DNA of 64,000 nt from Typha latifolia (GCA_019914945.1 CM034107.1:2976001-3040000), one strand, 5' to 3'. Positions 1-15,211 are shown, numbered from the stretch's first letter. The notes: a model not told the origin generated them from the sequence alone. Made by a program: numbers and translations.

Positions 1-575
1 GGTAGCAATATGAAAACTTTTCTATATTTGGAGATAGGGAATCCAACCCATGTTGCTAACAAAATTCATGACTTCCTCACTGTAGAGGAGACCACAAACA
101 AGGAAAGGGATGTTAGTCCACTTTCCTTTTTACATAGCTGGAGTAGTTTAAGATTTTCCTTGTCCAACTTATGTAAAAGGATTGGCATATTTGGAAGATC
201 AGAAAAGCAACCATTCAGAGATTCAGTTTATAGTTGGATGGTCTATGGAGGCAAATAAGGAGATCTAAATCTTTGTCAGTTGTCTTTGCATAAACGAGTC
301 ATAAAGTTGAAGTGTTAGCATAACTGATACCTAATAAGATTTGGACTGGAAAGGCCTAATAATGAATATGGGTCCATCTGCTGGCAAATGAGGTTTGCTA
401 AATCACAATAACTTGTAAATCTGTATAGATGTGTATGCTTGTTCTTGTTCTTATCTGCACCTTAACCCTTTTTAAAAAAAAATTTCATCTTGTAATTCTT
501 CTAAAAAAAGTACGGTTTTCCCTTATCAATGATGGTGTGATCATAATCACTTCCATTCATATTGTAATTTTATAG

Positions 576-988
576 GAAGAAATGATGAGAGGGAAACCAG
601 GTTATGAACACCTCAATGAGCCCCTCCATGTAGTGGTAGAGGCGGAGCTTCCGGTTGAAATCATTGACACTCGCTTGATGCAAGCACGTGAGATCCTTGA
701 AGACCTGTTGAAGCCTATGGTATGCATTCATCATATCATAAATCTCAACTTCATCATTTTTCTTATCTAAAATTTCATGATCTACTTAATGTAGCTAAAA
801 TGTGCATCTCGAATAACATGTTACTCATTGTTCCATTTCAGAATGAATCACTAGATTTCTTCAAGAAGCAACAACTCCGGGAGCTTGCTATCCTCAATGG
901 CACTCTCCGTGAAGATGGTTCACAAAACTCTGGTTCTGTCTCCCCTTTCCACAACCTCGGAATGAAGCGAGCCAAGACAAAGGGTTAG
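576..988 (+). CDS. STAR/QUAKING-type KH RNA-binding protein, last two exons (5' part outside window)
   Basis: Two exons, 576-719 (48 codons, phase 0, after a TATAG acceptor) and 842-988 (ending TAG), encode the last 96 residues of a signal-transduction-and-activation-of-RNA (STAR) protein. Visible are the KH C-terminal part ([20 protein letters not shown], then a run like [18 protein letters not shown]), the QUA2-like helix with [13 protein letters not shown], and the family's end motif GMKRAKTKG. Family knowledge: these are nuclear or cytoplasmic RNA-binding proteins of the At4g26480/At5g56140 group; the RNA target is unknown here. The exon carrying the GxxG loop of the KH domain is not in the window, so the gene starts to the left. 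Sequence from 989 to about 1640 is probably its 3' UTR. The family assignment is secure; exact function is not inferable. Confidence 0.9.
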
Positions 989-1661
989 TTGGAGATTAAC
1001 TGGCTGATCTCTTACTGGAGTCTATCTGTTCATGCCTTGTGAGAACCAATTCCCGTCGTGGGTAAGCATGGTCTGAAGTGTGGGCATGGTCTGAAGTGTG
1101 TGCTGTTCTGCTATTGGGGGTGTTTAATGATGTTGTGGCTGTGCAAAGTGAGCCAACTCAGATGTGGAATCTGCTTGCCTTTGTTGTGCCTTGCCAAGCA
1201 AGAAGCTACTAAGCAAGATACAATATGTATCCTTTTACTCGATAGAACAATAGCCTTGTATTAAACAGTTTTGATACTATATGGGGATTTGTATAGAGAA
1301 CTAGGTTTGTGCATACAACTGAGTGTGAGACAATAATCCCCCAAAGCATGTCTAAGTAGGGGTGTCCTATATGTATGGAGTTCAGGACCTGTTTAATCTT
1401 CTATCTAGTGATTTCATCTTTGTTTATGTTGATGAATTGATCTGCTGATTGCCTACTGACTGTGGTACCACTATATTACTTTGATACATTACAGCTTTAT
1501 GCTTTTCATTGTAATGCCATATAAATATTTGCATTACTTTTGAGTGAATTTGGTCATCTGGATAATACTGACTTATTCTGCAGCTTGTTCAAGATTGGAA
1601 AATATAATGCCAAAACTAAGGTTCAAAATCAATAATCTTGCAATTTTTGGCCTTAGTTTTC

Positions 1662-1790
1662 AATAAGTTATTACTCGCTTCGCGCTATTTAACTTTTATA
1701 TGTTAAAAATTAGCAATTTCTATAAGAGGCTGGTTTGAGAATAAGTTATTACTCGCTTCGCGCTATTTAACTTTTATATGTTAAAAATTA
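1662..1790. repeat. 51-bp direct repeat, two copies
   Basis: The segment 1662-1712 recurs at 1740-1790 with apparently no mismatch, 78 bp apart. Each copy holds the GC-richer core TTACTCGCTTCGCGC in otherwise AT-rich DNA. Origin is unclear; it could be the two ends of a small insertion or a local slippage duplication. Confidence 0.85.
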
Positions 1791-1953
1791 TAGGACTGGG
1801 TTGTTAAGTTCACATGAATCAGGACCCAATAATTGGCAACTAATACACTAGCATATTAACCAATCACGGTCGCAAAATACAAAGGGAGGAGGTTGGTCTT
1901 TCATTGTATCAAATGGTAGGTTTGGTCGGTGGGTACCCATTACTTTTGGCAGT

Positions 1954-1988
1954 TGGGACTGGGGACTGGGGACTGGGGACTGGGGACT
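1954..1988 (+). repeat. (GGGGACT)n minisatellite with G-quadruplex motif
   Basis: Five head-to-tail copies of a 7-bp unit GGGGACT; the first lacks one G. Four G4 runs with 3-nt ACT loops on the + strand match the canonical intramolecular G-quadruplex pattern. Confidence 0.85.
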
Positions 1989-2332
1989 ACTCCTCTCCTC
2001 ATCTTTTAGTATACTTTTCAATAGTAACATATGGAGTTGATTCCAAATCCTAAAGATTGGAAAATTGAGGACATGTGAAACTGATTCATAATTTCTCATC
2101 TTAAATTCCAGAACAAACTGTTAATGAATTCTCATTATTTTTCCTCCTCTTCTTCATTCTATAATTGCAAAAGATAGGGAAGTATAACATCAACTCAATT
2201 TGCATTACAAGATCTAATGATATAACAGAAGAACATTACGCAAAGAAAGGATCAACTTGCCTCTCTCTCAGACTAGTTTCTACAAGCACAATCTTTTTCA
2301 GAGGATCAACTTGCCTCTCTTCTTGAAGCCTA

Positions 2333-2548
2333 TTAAGAATCTAAACATAGATAAGTGCCACAAGCACATGAGCCACTGCCGCAGCCCTCCCTGCCGGCAA
2401 ACTCCGGCCAACTTCCCTTGTTTTGCCTCCCTGAGCAGCCTGGATCGTCGTCAGACTCAAAGATGATCATGGAAATAATCCAAAGCGATACGATGATCAC
2501 GCAGTACATCACGTCTCCGCCGCAGTAGGACTCGAAAAACATTGCCAT
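2333..2548 (-). CDS. Possible 71-aa single-pass membrane peptide with Cys/Gly-rich tail
   Basis: Single-exon reading frame of 71 codons plus stop. I chose the ATG at 2548 because it follows a purine-rich leader and a TATA-like sequence lies about 100 bp upstream. The product has a short N-terminus with SYCGGDVMYC, one strongly hydrophobic segment (CVIIVSLWIISMIIF, about residues 16-30), an acidic stretch ESDDD, and a C-terminal tail rich in Gly and Cys (GCGSGSCACG). This suggests a small tail-exposed membrane peptide. I do not recognise a named family and propose no function. The reading frame also extends upstream (to 2683), but that part looks like leader sequence. A chance ORF cannot be excluded; the skewed composition and promoter context favour a real gene. 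Confidence 0.5.
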   Translation of the reverse strand: MAMFFESYCGGDVMYCVIIVSLWIISMIIFESDDDPGCSGRQNKGSWPEFAGREGCGSGSCACGTYLCLDS

Positions 2549-2650
2549 GATCTCTCTTTCTGGTGCTTTTCTTCGCTTCTCCCTTTTGTAGTGTGAGAGC
2601 TTTTTATCTCTATCCACATGAACTTGAGAGAAGTGCATACATATATACAT

Positions 2651-2657
2651 ATATATA
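2651..2657 (-). promoter_or_regulatory. TATA-like box of the 71-aa peptide gene
   Basis: Minus-strand TATATAT about 103 bp upstream of the ATG at 2548. The region is generally AT-rich, so this is weak evidence on its own. Confidence 0.35.
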
Positions 2658-4395
2658 AGCTTTGGAGAGGAAGTTGCCCACATGAAGTATGCATTTAATA
2701 ATGGACTAATAAGATATATTGACTTTATAATCTAATTGTAGTGATTAAGAGGTTATCTAATCCAACATATATGTCTTGGCGTGGTCAAAACAAGCCAGGT
2801 GGTATTATAACTGGATCATATCACCCTACCTTATAATAATTTTGTAATCCACAACTTAAACTTCCTCTTTCCATCATGCAATTAATGATAAATTCCTCTT
2901 GGAATCATTAATTAGCTCTTAAATTTTCTGGCCTTGGCTTTTGATACAAGTCAATAGCTTGTGAAACTGTTAACCTTGCATACTATAGTAGTAATTTATG
3001 CAATTTGATATGCTTTGGATACTATTGAGGTGGATTCTATGTAGCTATCTTTATTATAAAGTTAGGTATGAATGAAAAGCTTGGATAGAGGCAGACATAA
3101 CTTTTAAAGTATTCCTTTATTAGAGTAGTTGGAAGAAGCCTTTCTCATATAAGGACTGCTTGGAATTGACCTAGTAAAGTTAATACTTTATCTGTTTATT
3201 CTCTCTGTCTCTCTCTCCAGTAGAATTGGGGGATAAGAACATTGTGAAAAGAGAAGATGCTTTTGTTCTTGATGGTATTAAACAAAAAGTGAGAAAGAAT
3301 TAATTGAGTCAATGTAACATTTCAATTGCATGGTTGGTCTATCACAGCCAATGGTTTCTTACTCTGTTTCAGAAATTTCCAATATAAATCTTTTTTATAG
3401 GGTTTATTATTGCTTAAGATTAGGTACCACAAAGAATTCTATATTGCCATCCTATATTTCTTACAATAAAATATCTTGCCTGTGGTATTCTTCTACTATT
3501 CAGCTAGTTAAATTTCTTGGTGCATGAGTGCTAGAAATATCAAAAAATTATTAAGAATATTAAAAAAAATTCTTAGCAGTACTCTTGATCCAACTGTTGG
3601 TTTAGCAGAGCTCATGTATTTGCAGAAATCTAGTACTCTGAAATCCATTGTAAATGCTCACTGAAACTGTTCAAGAATATTTCTTTTCCTACCAAATCAT
3701 AGAAGAAGGCAAACACATAGATACTTCTAATAGTTGGTGGCTGGGAATCAAGATAAAGCTTGAATATCCAATAACAACTTGGTATAAAAAACCTGCAAAA
3801 GAGTGCATATCATTGTAGTTAAAACAATTATTTTTAGAAAATGGTTCTCCTTGGAACAAATGTGGCGACATATCATTGTTAATAGTTTAGAATCATTAAT
3901 GTGCTTTAATTATTTTTGCACCGTGGTTTGGAAAACTTTGCCGAAAAGTAGTATCTTTTAGGGTTGCAGAGATGTTGGTCAGAAGTTAGTGAAAAGAGAA
4001 GAAGAGGTTAAATAATGAGAAATGCAAAGAACTATTTTAATCAATTTTCTGAAATAAAGGATTAAGAAAACTCAAACTTGTAGGAATGCTGTAAGCTCAA
4101 AAGAACTTTAATAAAGATGAGAGGAAGAATGATCATTCGCTTCCACTTCATATTGGCATATATATAAATTCCCACTTGGCTGTAATATAACCATGCCATC
4201 CTTTTACAAAGTTTGGTAATTCTTTTTCTTTTTCTTGAATCTCGATCATGTCAGGAGTAAGGAGAGACTATTGGGTCACAAGAATATTTAACTACGAAAC
4301 TGTTTTCATATGACACATTTCTGATAGTTCCTATTTCGGATGTCATTACACAGAATATACTGCAAAAATGGTGAAGCATTTCCAGAAACATTGTC
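2658..4395. other. Intergenic AT-rich DNA
   Basis: No convincing gene. Short open frames near 3330-3527 and 3689-3871 have no family-like features. The right end holds the 3' UTR of the raffinose-family gene. Confidence 0.55.
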
Positions 4396-7300
4396 TCAAA
4401 ATAAAATTTCTATTTCCCAAGAATCAATTCCTAGAGGAATCATTAATGTCAGCAAATTATTTGCAGCACTGAACTCGAACTCCTTGTCTCTTGAGTTGAG
4501 ATTGCAACTTTCAGGCCTTCTACTTGAATATGCTCCAAAAAGCCCAGATCCTCTTCCTTTGATGATTAACCTTGATCTGGGATATGCAGAGAAGTTGATA
4601 GCTTTAACAGCTCCACCAGAATTATACATTTTGATTAAGCCGATGGGTGCGAATTGTACATCTTGATCATAAGCCTGGTCACACAAATGGAAGTTGTATC
4701 TGTTTTCAGTATTAGCAATATGATGGTAAATCTGCATTTATGTGCCAATGATTTAGAACTTCTGAATTAATATACTTGAATGAATAATTTCCATCTTTAT
4801 ATGTTCAATTAATACATGAAAGCATGATCTTCTAACCTTAATAGGAGATACAGTAAAAACTTGACATTGCAGAACTTTCAGAGTGACACTCCATGAGTCA
4901 TTCTTCGGTAGTCTCGAGAGAGTACCTGTTGGAATGTGACATCAGATGCCAGACATAAGCAGAAGGAATATAATCTTTTTACTTGGTACTTCTCTTCAGC
5001 AAAGACTCACATGTCATTGTTAATTTGCTATCAGAGAAAATAAGAAAAGGCAAGGATTAGGAAGAATTTGATTTGTAAATTATTGGGTAGGTGATTACAC
5101 AAAAAAGCTGCCCTACAGATAAGTGAACATTGAAATCCATCCAAGAAAGAATTGATAAGATTACCAGCACTGTAGGAATAAACTGCGCAATGACCAGTCC
5201 AGTTATCTCCTGCAACCTCTTCTAGATACTCGATATCGCTTGGTTGAATACTTCCAGTGAGATTTATCACTTCAGAGCTCGGAGTACTGCCACTACTATC
5301 AAGGCATGGCCAGGTGCCTGCTCCTTGGCAATTGAAGATGCCTATAACTCCATTACACTCGTTAAGATTCCATATCTTCAGAAGACTGCTCAAAAGAAAA
5401 AGATTTAGAGATAGCATGATAAACAAACATAAAGATGTTTAAGCCAAACTCAAAAGTCTCAATCACTACCTTTTACCATCCATAACTGGGTCATTGAATA
5501 AGCAATCCCGAGTAGGCCTTCCAGGGTATTTAGCTCGAAGAATCGATCCATCAGAAAGTACAAGTTTCTTAAGTAGCTCAAAATCATGGTGATTAGGTTT
5601 GTCACTGTAAGATATAGTTATATATTATATTATGCCAGAGAACTACTAAATTTCAGTTCAGGAACTCCTGAAGGGCAACTGTGATGTTCTTTACTCACCT
5701 GATGTAGATTCCACACCCACCTAAAGCTCTTGCTGCTGCATGGAATTCTGCAGCATAGTGAAGACTCTGAAATCAAGTAAAGGTGAATTTCTAACCCGAT
5801 GAGATGAATTAAAATAGTTTCAGAAGAACAAAGATTATCAAAACAGGAAACAGCTTACATAGAACATATCCCAATCAGGGACGACAACCTCTCCAAAAAA
5901 GATGCTGTTGAATGCAACAGCAGCAATATGCAGTGTCTGCGATGATTGGTTTCTGGGCATGTAGTCATCTGAGACTCTGGTAATTGCACTCACTTTTGAA
6001 CTGAAAAGAAATGTAACGAGCTGAAATATTCATCAGTAGAAGGCTTATCGTATCAGAGTAATTTTAGGAACCTATTTTTGTGTCTGATCACCTGTATACT
6101 GAGTCGTTGTTCTGACCCATGCAGCAAATAATGCTGTTATCCTGAAAATTTTTGGAGATGGACTTTTCGAGTGCCTGTTGGAAGCGACGTGTCAAGGACA
6201 CTCGCCCGCCGTGACCCATTCCAAGTGTTTCTAGTATATTTTGCACATCTACTTTGACTCCGTCTACTTTCTGTGACACAAGATAGCTATGGTAATCATC
6301 ATAGAATTCAAATATTTTCTCTGGGTTTATCATGCCAACACCATATTTCTCCATGCAATCCATTGTTAAATCTCTGGAGTGTGAAAGATTTCCCGGGGAC
6401 TGGAGAGGGTAAACTATCTTTGATTCGTACTTTCTCGTTTCCAGGGCTTCTGGATGAACTCCTCCCCAGTATCCCATTAGCGCGTGCCATACGTAGACAT
6501 ACCTATATATATATATATATATATATGTTAATTTGAAACAAAGTTGAATTACTCTACTCTTATTAGAATTGTCTTTTGAATGAACTTGGAGCAAGAATAT
6601 ACATACTTGAGTCCAAAAGTATTCTTTATAGTTGTAATGAAATCTTTGAGGGATTTCATTTCTACATCCGGAGCGGCATTGATATTTCTGAACTTGCTGT
6701 TTTCTCTTACACTGACTAACCTGGCTCCATACCTAAGAAGTTATAGATGCCATAAGATAAATGGACCAACCTTCTTTTTACATGTAGAATTATTTGTTAC
6801 CTCGGGATGAAGAAAAAATTGATTATAGGCTACGTACTGAGATCCTTCAACTGATGGTTCACCTTCTTTCTGGAATTCATTTGCTGTGTCTTGCCAACCA
6901 TCGTCTATTATCAGAAATCTTGGAGGGGTTCCACCTTGAGATAAGCTATGCCGATAAAAAAATGACGAATGGTATCAAATTGATAGAAATGCAGAGATCT
7001 AATATAGTCATATGGAATAATATAGATGCATAAATTAGCACCATTACTAATACACTTTGAATTGACAGACCGATGAATATGCACAGAACCTAACTTAGAA
7101 AGGAAACATTCATGACAACCAGGTTGAAGGTAGTTAGAATATAGGATATCAGACAAGAGCTTGATACCTTTTAAGACCATCCATAATTCCTTGAGGATTC
7201 ACATCAAAGTAAAAAGCATCCCAAGTGCACCAACCAAAATAGTCTAACATTGCTGGCTTCTGTTTCAATATAAAAGAAAGAGGATATTCTCATTATTCTT

Positions 7301-8933
7301 TCAATAAAAGCTCATTTAACAGCTTGCTGGAACTTGGAGTTGGAAAGCTGATAGAATAGAACCTCTACTTGCCTTTTTATGAGAGCGCACTGAAAAGGTT
7401 CCTCTGCATTCTTCCAATAGTCTGCGATGATAAAAAATCATCAAAAACTCAAAATTATGTAGCTTTAAAGAAGGAAGCAGCTACTTGTGGTAATAAATAT
7501 CTGAAATCAAGCCTACTTCATTGATTCCTTCATCAGATCAAATGGATTCTTTCCATAATTCATGAATACTGCCTCTAGGAACTTAGATTCTCGCAATGCG
7601 GGATCACCTACAGGGATATAAAATAATTACAAGATCATAGGCAGCAAAAATACAAAACTCTTAGATTGATCAAACCACCAACAGAGACTAGGAGGTGTGT
7701 TAGCTCCTAGCTTCTGTCTTCAAAGACTCAAATATAAAACCCTAGCAATAAGAGGATGGTTTGTAAGATATCTACCGCTTTCGATACAGAACTCCAGCTC
7801 ATCTGAAGAGTTCCCTTGCAAACTGCTCCTAAAGGAACCATCTAGCACAGGCAACATGAGCATGTAAAGTACGTTATCGTCGGAAGATTCACGACCTTGT
7901 TCGAGAGCACCTTTATCTTCCCTTGCTTCTAAAAGTAGCATTTGGGTCTCCTTTGGAATAACACTAGCAGAATTGCCCATCCGAGGTATCATCCACCAGA
8001 TCTTGAATCTAAATAGGCAAACAAGTCTATGATCCCTGTTAAGACAACACATTCGAAGAGAATTTTGTTCAGAACTTTGTTCTTCACTGGAAGTTAAGTA
8101 GAAGAAAATTCTCCTGCTTTTAGATAGCAAGTTTTTGATCCACATTTATATCTTTTCTTTCTAAATAGCAAGTTCGTGAGAAAATTATGTTAATGTAAGC
8201 ATAGGCTACGACCAATTAAAATTAGGTCCAAGGATAGCAAGAATTCCTTTTGAAAGCCAAAAAAAGGACTAGAAATATCTCTGAGAAACTGTATTTAGCT
8301 CCAAAATTTTGAGTTCAATCCATTCTTTGCCGCACTTTGCAATATATTTTCAAATAAACTCACAAGAAAATATCCCTAGATTAGTTAGTCCTATCGAGCA
8401 AAATTACGCCAATGCTCTCAAGCTTAACCGCTCGAAACCGCCACATCACTCCGAGGAGAGAGGGTATTTTAGGGATTTCACAATTCAAGTGTGTCACAAG
8501 ATATTCCTCTGTTTGATGATTTCGATCCCACTATATTAATTGATGTTAAGTCTGACGTACATTTCTTGGTGAATAAGTTCAAAATGTAGGGTGTAAAACG
8601 TTAAATAAGCTCAGAGCATTACTGAAGGACGCCGAGCTTGAAGACATGGCGACAGTCCTCGCCGTCTGCGACCGCCCCCAGGAACGCGGCGGATCCGCTA
8701 CCCACCAAGCTCGACAGCGTGACGTTCTCCGGCACGGAGGTGAGCGCCGCCCTCCCATCGATGCTCAAGACCCCTTCTTTGATCGACGGCCTCGTGGCCA
8801 AGCGCATCGAAGCCCTCCATATTCTTGGGAACTTAAGGAACCCATTTCTCGAAACGGGCCGAGTAGGAGATCGGAGGAGGAAGGAGGAGGGATTGGGTCG
8901 AAGGGAGGTGGAGATTGGCGAAGAGGAGATCAT
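4396..8933 (-). CDS. Raffinose synthase / alkaline alpha-galactosidase family (galactinol-sucrose galactosyltransferase-like, GH36)
   Basis: Fourteen exons: 8933-8623, 8035-7776, 7607-7517, 7421-7373, 7259-7168, 6945-6838, 6732-6607, 6502-6092, 6000-5859, 5766-5699, 5604-5470, 5385-5165, 4925-4837, 4731-4396. They sum to 2439 bp, giving 812 aa. Family motifs are in order: [40 protein letters not shown], the nucleophile motif [25 protein letters not shown], the GRPTRDCLF region, [10 protein letters not shown] and [15 protein letters not shown]. Family members move galactose from galactinol to sucrose, or hydrolyse alpha-galactosides at neutral to alkaline pH; sequence by eye does not separate the two. 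The canonical start is Met at 8807 (770 aa). A Met at 8933 adds 42 residues rich in Ser, Pro and Arg that resemble a plastid transit peptide. Intron 4 appears to use a GC donor (7372-7371). Intron 1 is 587 bp. Confidence 0.93.
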
Positions 8934-8946
8934 GGCCTTGTTATGT

Positions 8947-8947
<1 letters not shown>

Positions 8948-9011
<64 letters not shown>
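8948..9011. repeat. (CT)n microsatellite in the 5' leader of the raffinose-family gene
   Basis: About 64 bp of CT repeat with one interruption, 15 bp upstream of the Met at 8933 on the minus strand, where it reads (GA)n. Such tracts bind GAGA-type BPC factors in plants. Open frames of Arg-Glu or Ser-Leu dipeptides through it are artefacts of the repeat. Confidence 0.95.
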
Positions 9012-9012
<1 letters not shown>

Positions 9013-9156
9013 CCCCGATTTGAATGTATTTCGACCGTTAGAATTGCCGGGAAAAGGAGAGGAGGGAGGAGATAAGAATTTAGAGAGAGAGGATGCGGGA
9101 GAAATTTGTGGCCAATCACAACCTTAGCAAGATCTTTTGATTCAGGGACTAGTACG

Positions 9157-9208
9157 CACGTGCTTATTATATTATATTTGGTGGATTAAAAAAAATTAGG
9201 GACACGTG
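9157..9208. promoter_or_regulatory. Two G-boxes upstream of the raffinose-family gene
   Basis: CACGTG at 9157-9162 and at 9203-9208; the second sits in ACACGTGG, the ABA-response-element core. They lie about 225-275 bp upstream of the first Met and also within 230 bp of the 3' end of the neighbouring subtilase. Family knowledge: bZIP and bHLH factors bind this motif, and raffinose-family genes are often induced by ABA and drought. Actual use is inference. Confidence 0.5.
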
Positions 9209-9383
9209 GGAGCCTTTGATTGGCTGCCAGACAAGTTTCCGTACATGTTATACAAGGGTAAGACGGTCATTTACGGTGAAAGATTTTTATTTTTTTAGAT
9301 GTTTGAGTCCGTAAAAGAACATTGAAATCTGCTTCAAAATAAAGGATATTTAATAAATGTAATCAAATGCATTGCAACCTCTC

Positions 9384-13103
<3,720 letters not shown>

Positions 13104-13416
13104 GTTTGTATAACTTTGGTACTAAGTATCACTCTGAATGCATAATAATATACATAAGATCAATGAATATATAGCATTGGGAGAGAAAAAATCACAACGG
13201 ATATTGGTTGACAGATGATAAGAATTTGTGTAAATATAGCCGGGATTCTTCTTGGCGTAAACAAATTAACAAATCCAGCTAACGAAGAGAAATGAGGTTA
13301 AGAAAATGGACGAGGAAGAGAGAGCGCGAGGCGAATAAACCGCGGGAGAATCTTTAAACCGTTAGACTGCTTCCTCCCGGTCTTTTCGGGAGTTTGATTT
13401 GTGGACAGGAACCGGT

Positions 13417-13445
13417 CACGTGAGGGGAACCCCTCCTGTCACGTG
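13417..13445. promoter_or_regulatory. Two G-boxes flanking a GC-rich hairpin, upstream of subtilase 1
   Basis: CACGTG at 13417-13422 and 13440-13445. Between them GAGGGG and CCCCTC can pair across an AA spacer. The block is about 315-340 bp upstream of the subtilase start and stands out in AT-rich DNA. A role as a bZIP/bHLH site is inferred from the motif only. Confidence 0.45.
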
Positions 13446-15211
13446 CCCAAGAATGGGAATTGTTTAAATAACACCCTTTGCTTTAATTTTTTTGTAATTA
13501 ACAATTAGGTAACCGACGTAACTGAATTTTAACCTCCAAATAGTCGAATTTAACTGAATAAAATAATATCAGGTTATATAAAAAAGATATTCTAAAAAAA
13601 GTGAATAAAAGATAAAAGTATATTTATATTGACACCCCTCTACACCCGACCGTGACAGAAACACCAAATGACAATTATACCCCTAATAGCTTGATAAGCT
13701 TATCACTTTAACCAGCAAAATAATTTAAATTTACGAAATTACTTAAATATCCTTAACTAACTTTCTTATGGCCCCTAGCAAACCCAACTGGCTATCATCG
13801 AAACCGTGCCTCCCACTCTCTCTTTCCATCCCTCCCTCTCTCTCGTTCTTAGATCTCCAATGAAGGTACTAAGTCACGGCTCCGACGAGTGCGCCAAGGA
13901 CGCCGCAGCTCTGGCCAACGACGAGCTCGAGCAAGCTCTTGGACAAGGCCGGCCCCGGACGCCGGAGGAGGGCGGCGGCGGTATTCGCCAGAAGGATCGC
14001 GGAGAGAGCCGCTGCAGCCGGAGGTATAATGAAATCAAAAGCCAGTGTACGTACGTGACATTTTAAATTGGAAGAACCTAATATATTCAGAGAAGATATC
14101 TAATTTTGGAGCTCAAATGTCATGAATGCCGTGAGAACCAGCAAACTATTTTATATTTTCACTTTTAAGTAAAAATTTCTAAATACATTATACTGTCTGT
14201 TTCTTAATTCTTCAATTAGCTATTCTAATCAAGTAATTATATGCATGAAATTGGACAGTAAACCATGGAGCTTCCAAGAATATCACATCTGTATTCATGT
14301 ATGTATGAATGCATGAACTTCATTGATACCAACTAGAATCAGAGGGCTATCAGCTGAATTGTTTCTTGGTATGCTCAGGCATAAAGTGGAAGATCAGCAC
14401 CCAATCCAACTATTTGAATAATGAAAGCTTGTTCATCGTTCTAAGCTCTTATTGGAGAGGGTATCTTTGTCCGTTAATATTGGACCAAAATAAAATTAAG
14501 CTCTTTCCCATCAACGAGAGTATCTAGGTCGTCATTTTGAGGTTGATATATTCACTCAATTTTACTGACGGTAAACTAATAAAAGAATGACATTGAAATT
14601 TTTCTAAAATTTAATAAAGACATTCTAACCTAAAAAAAATTTGTTGAAGTGTCGGTGAAAATCGGATATAGTACATGGAGTCTCAGTGTAATTAATTGAG
14701 ATAAAAATACTCATATCTTTTTTTTAGAGTTAAACATATTTTATTATCGTATACTTATGCTATAAATTACTTTATCATCGTATATTTTATAAACTATTTT
14801 CTCAAATATGTTTTAGTAAATTTAGTTGAAAGGGTGTTTTTGTACTTGTATTTGTCGAATTAAAAACAGCAAAGTATGATATAAAATTTATCGACAAAAA
14901 AGAATCGTCAGATTCCAAATAGCAAATTGTTAATCATAAGAATCATTGAAAATTCGTAACCGATACTTTTCTCATAATTTATTTTATAATCTTAATCTAC
15001 CATTTCATTAAACAGCATAATGAAATAGATACAGCATTCTGCTTCATATGAAAAAAAAACATCACAACAATCTCATGTGAGATTTTTATTGAGAGCTTAA
15101 AATGAACTATGTAAGCAATGTCATTCAAATCTAACGCCTTTCTATCTCCAAATGAATCAAACCACCAATTATTTCTACAAAGGGAATTACAAATTCAAAC
15201 TTAGACATGGA
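13446..15211. other. Intergenic DNA between the two subtilases, with one GC-rich orphan patch
   Basis: Mostly AT-rich. From about 13800 to 14040 the sequence turns GC-rich, with open frames on the + strand (an 86-codon frame from 13806 to 14066), following a pyrimidine-rich leader. It looks like a first exon, but no family was recognised and no splice partner was found. The right end is the 3' UTR of subtilase 2. Confidence 0.45.

Larger units (their letters stand above)
989..2332. other. 3' UTR and intergenic DNA with short repeats
   Basis: No coding exon seen. The left part is probably the 3' UTR of the KH gene. The stretch holds a 51-bp direct repeat (1662-1712 and 1740-1790) and a GGGGACT minisatellite (1954-1988), listed separately. 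Confidence 0.6.

Noticed and set aside
10..258. 82-codon + frame at the left edge as a KH exon
   Set aside because: Its translation has no KH features; the next real exon starts at 576 with [12 protein letters not shown].
8580..8610. MITE-like fragment in intron 1 of the raffinose-family gene
   Set aside because: Only a short AT-rich match (AAAATGTAGGGTGTAAAAC) to the element interior; could be chance.
8619..9127. Long frames of Arg-Glu or Ser-Leu dipeptides on both strands
   Set aside because: They are read-through of the (CT)n microsatellite; only the minus-strand part from 8933 downwards has family similarity.
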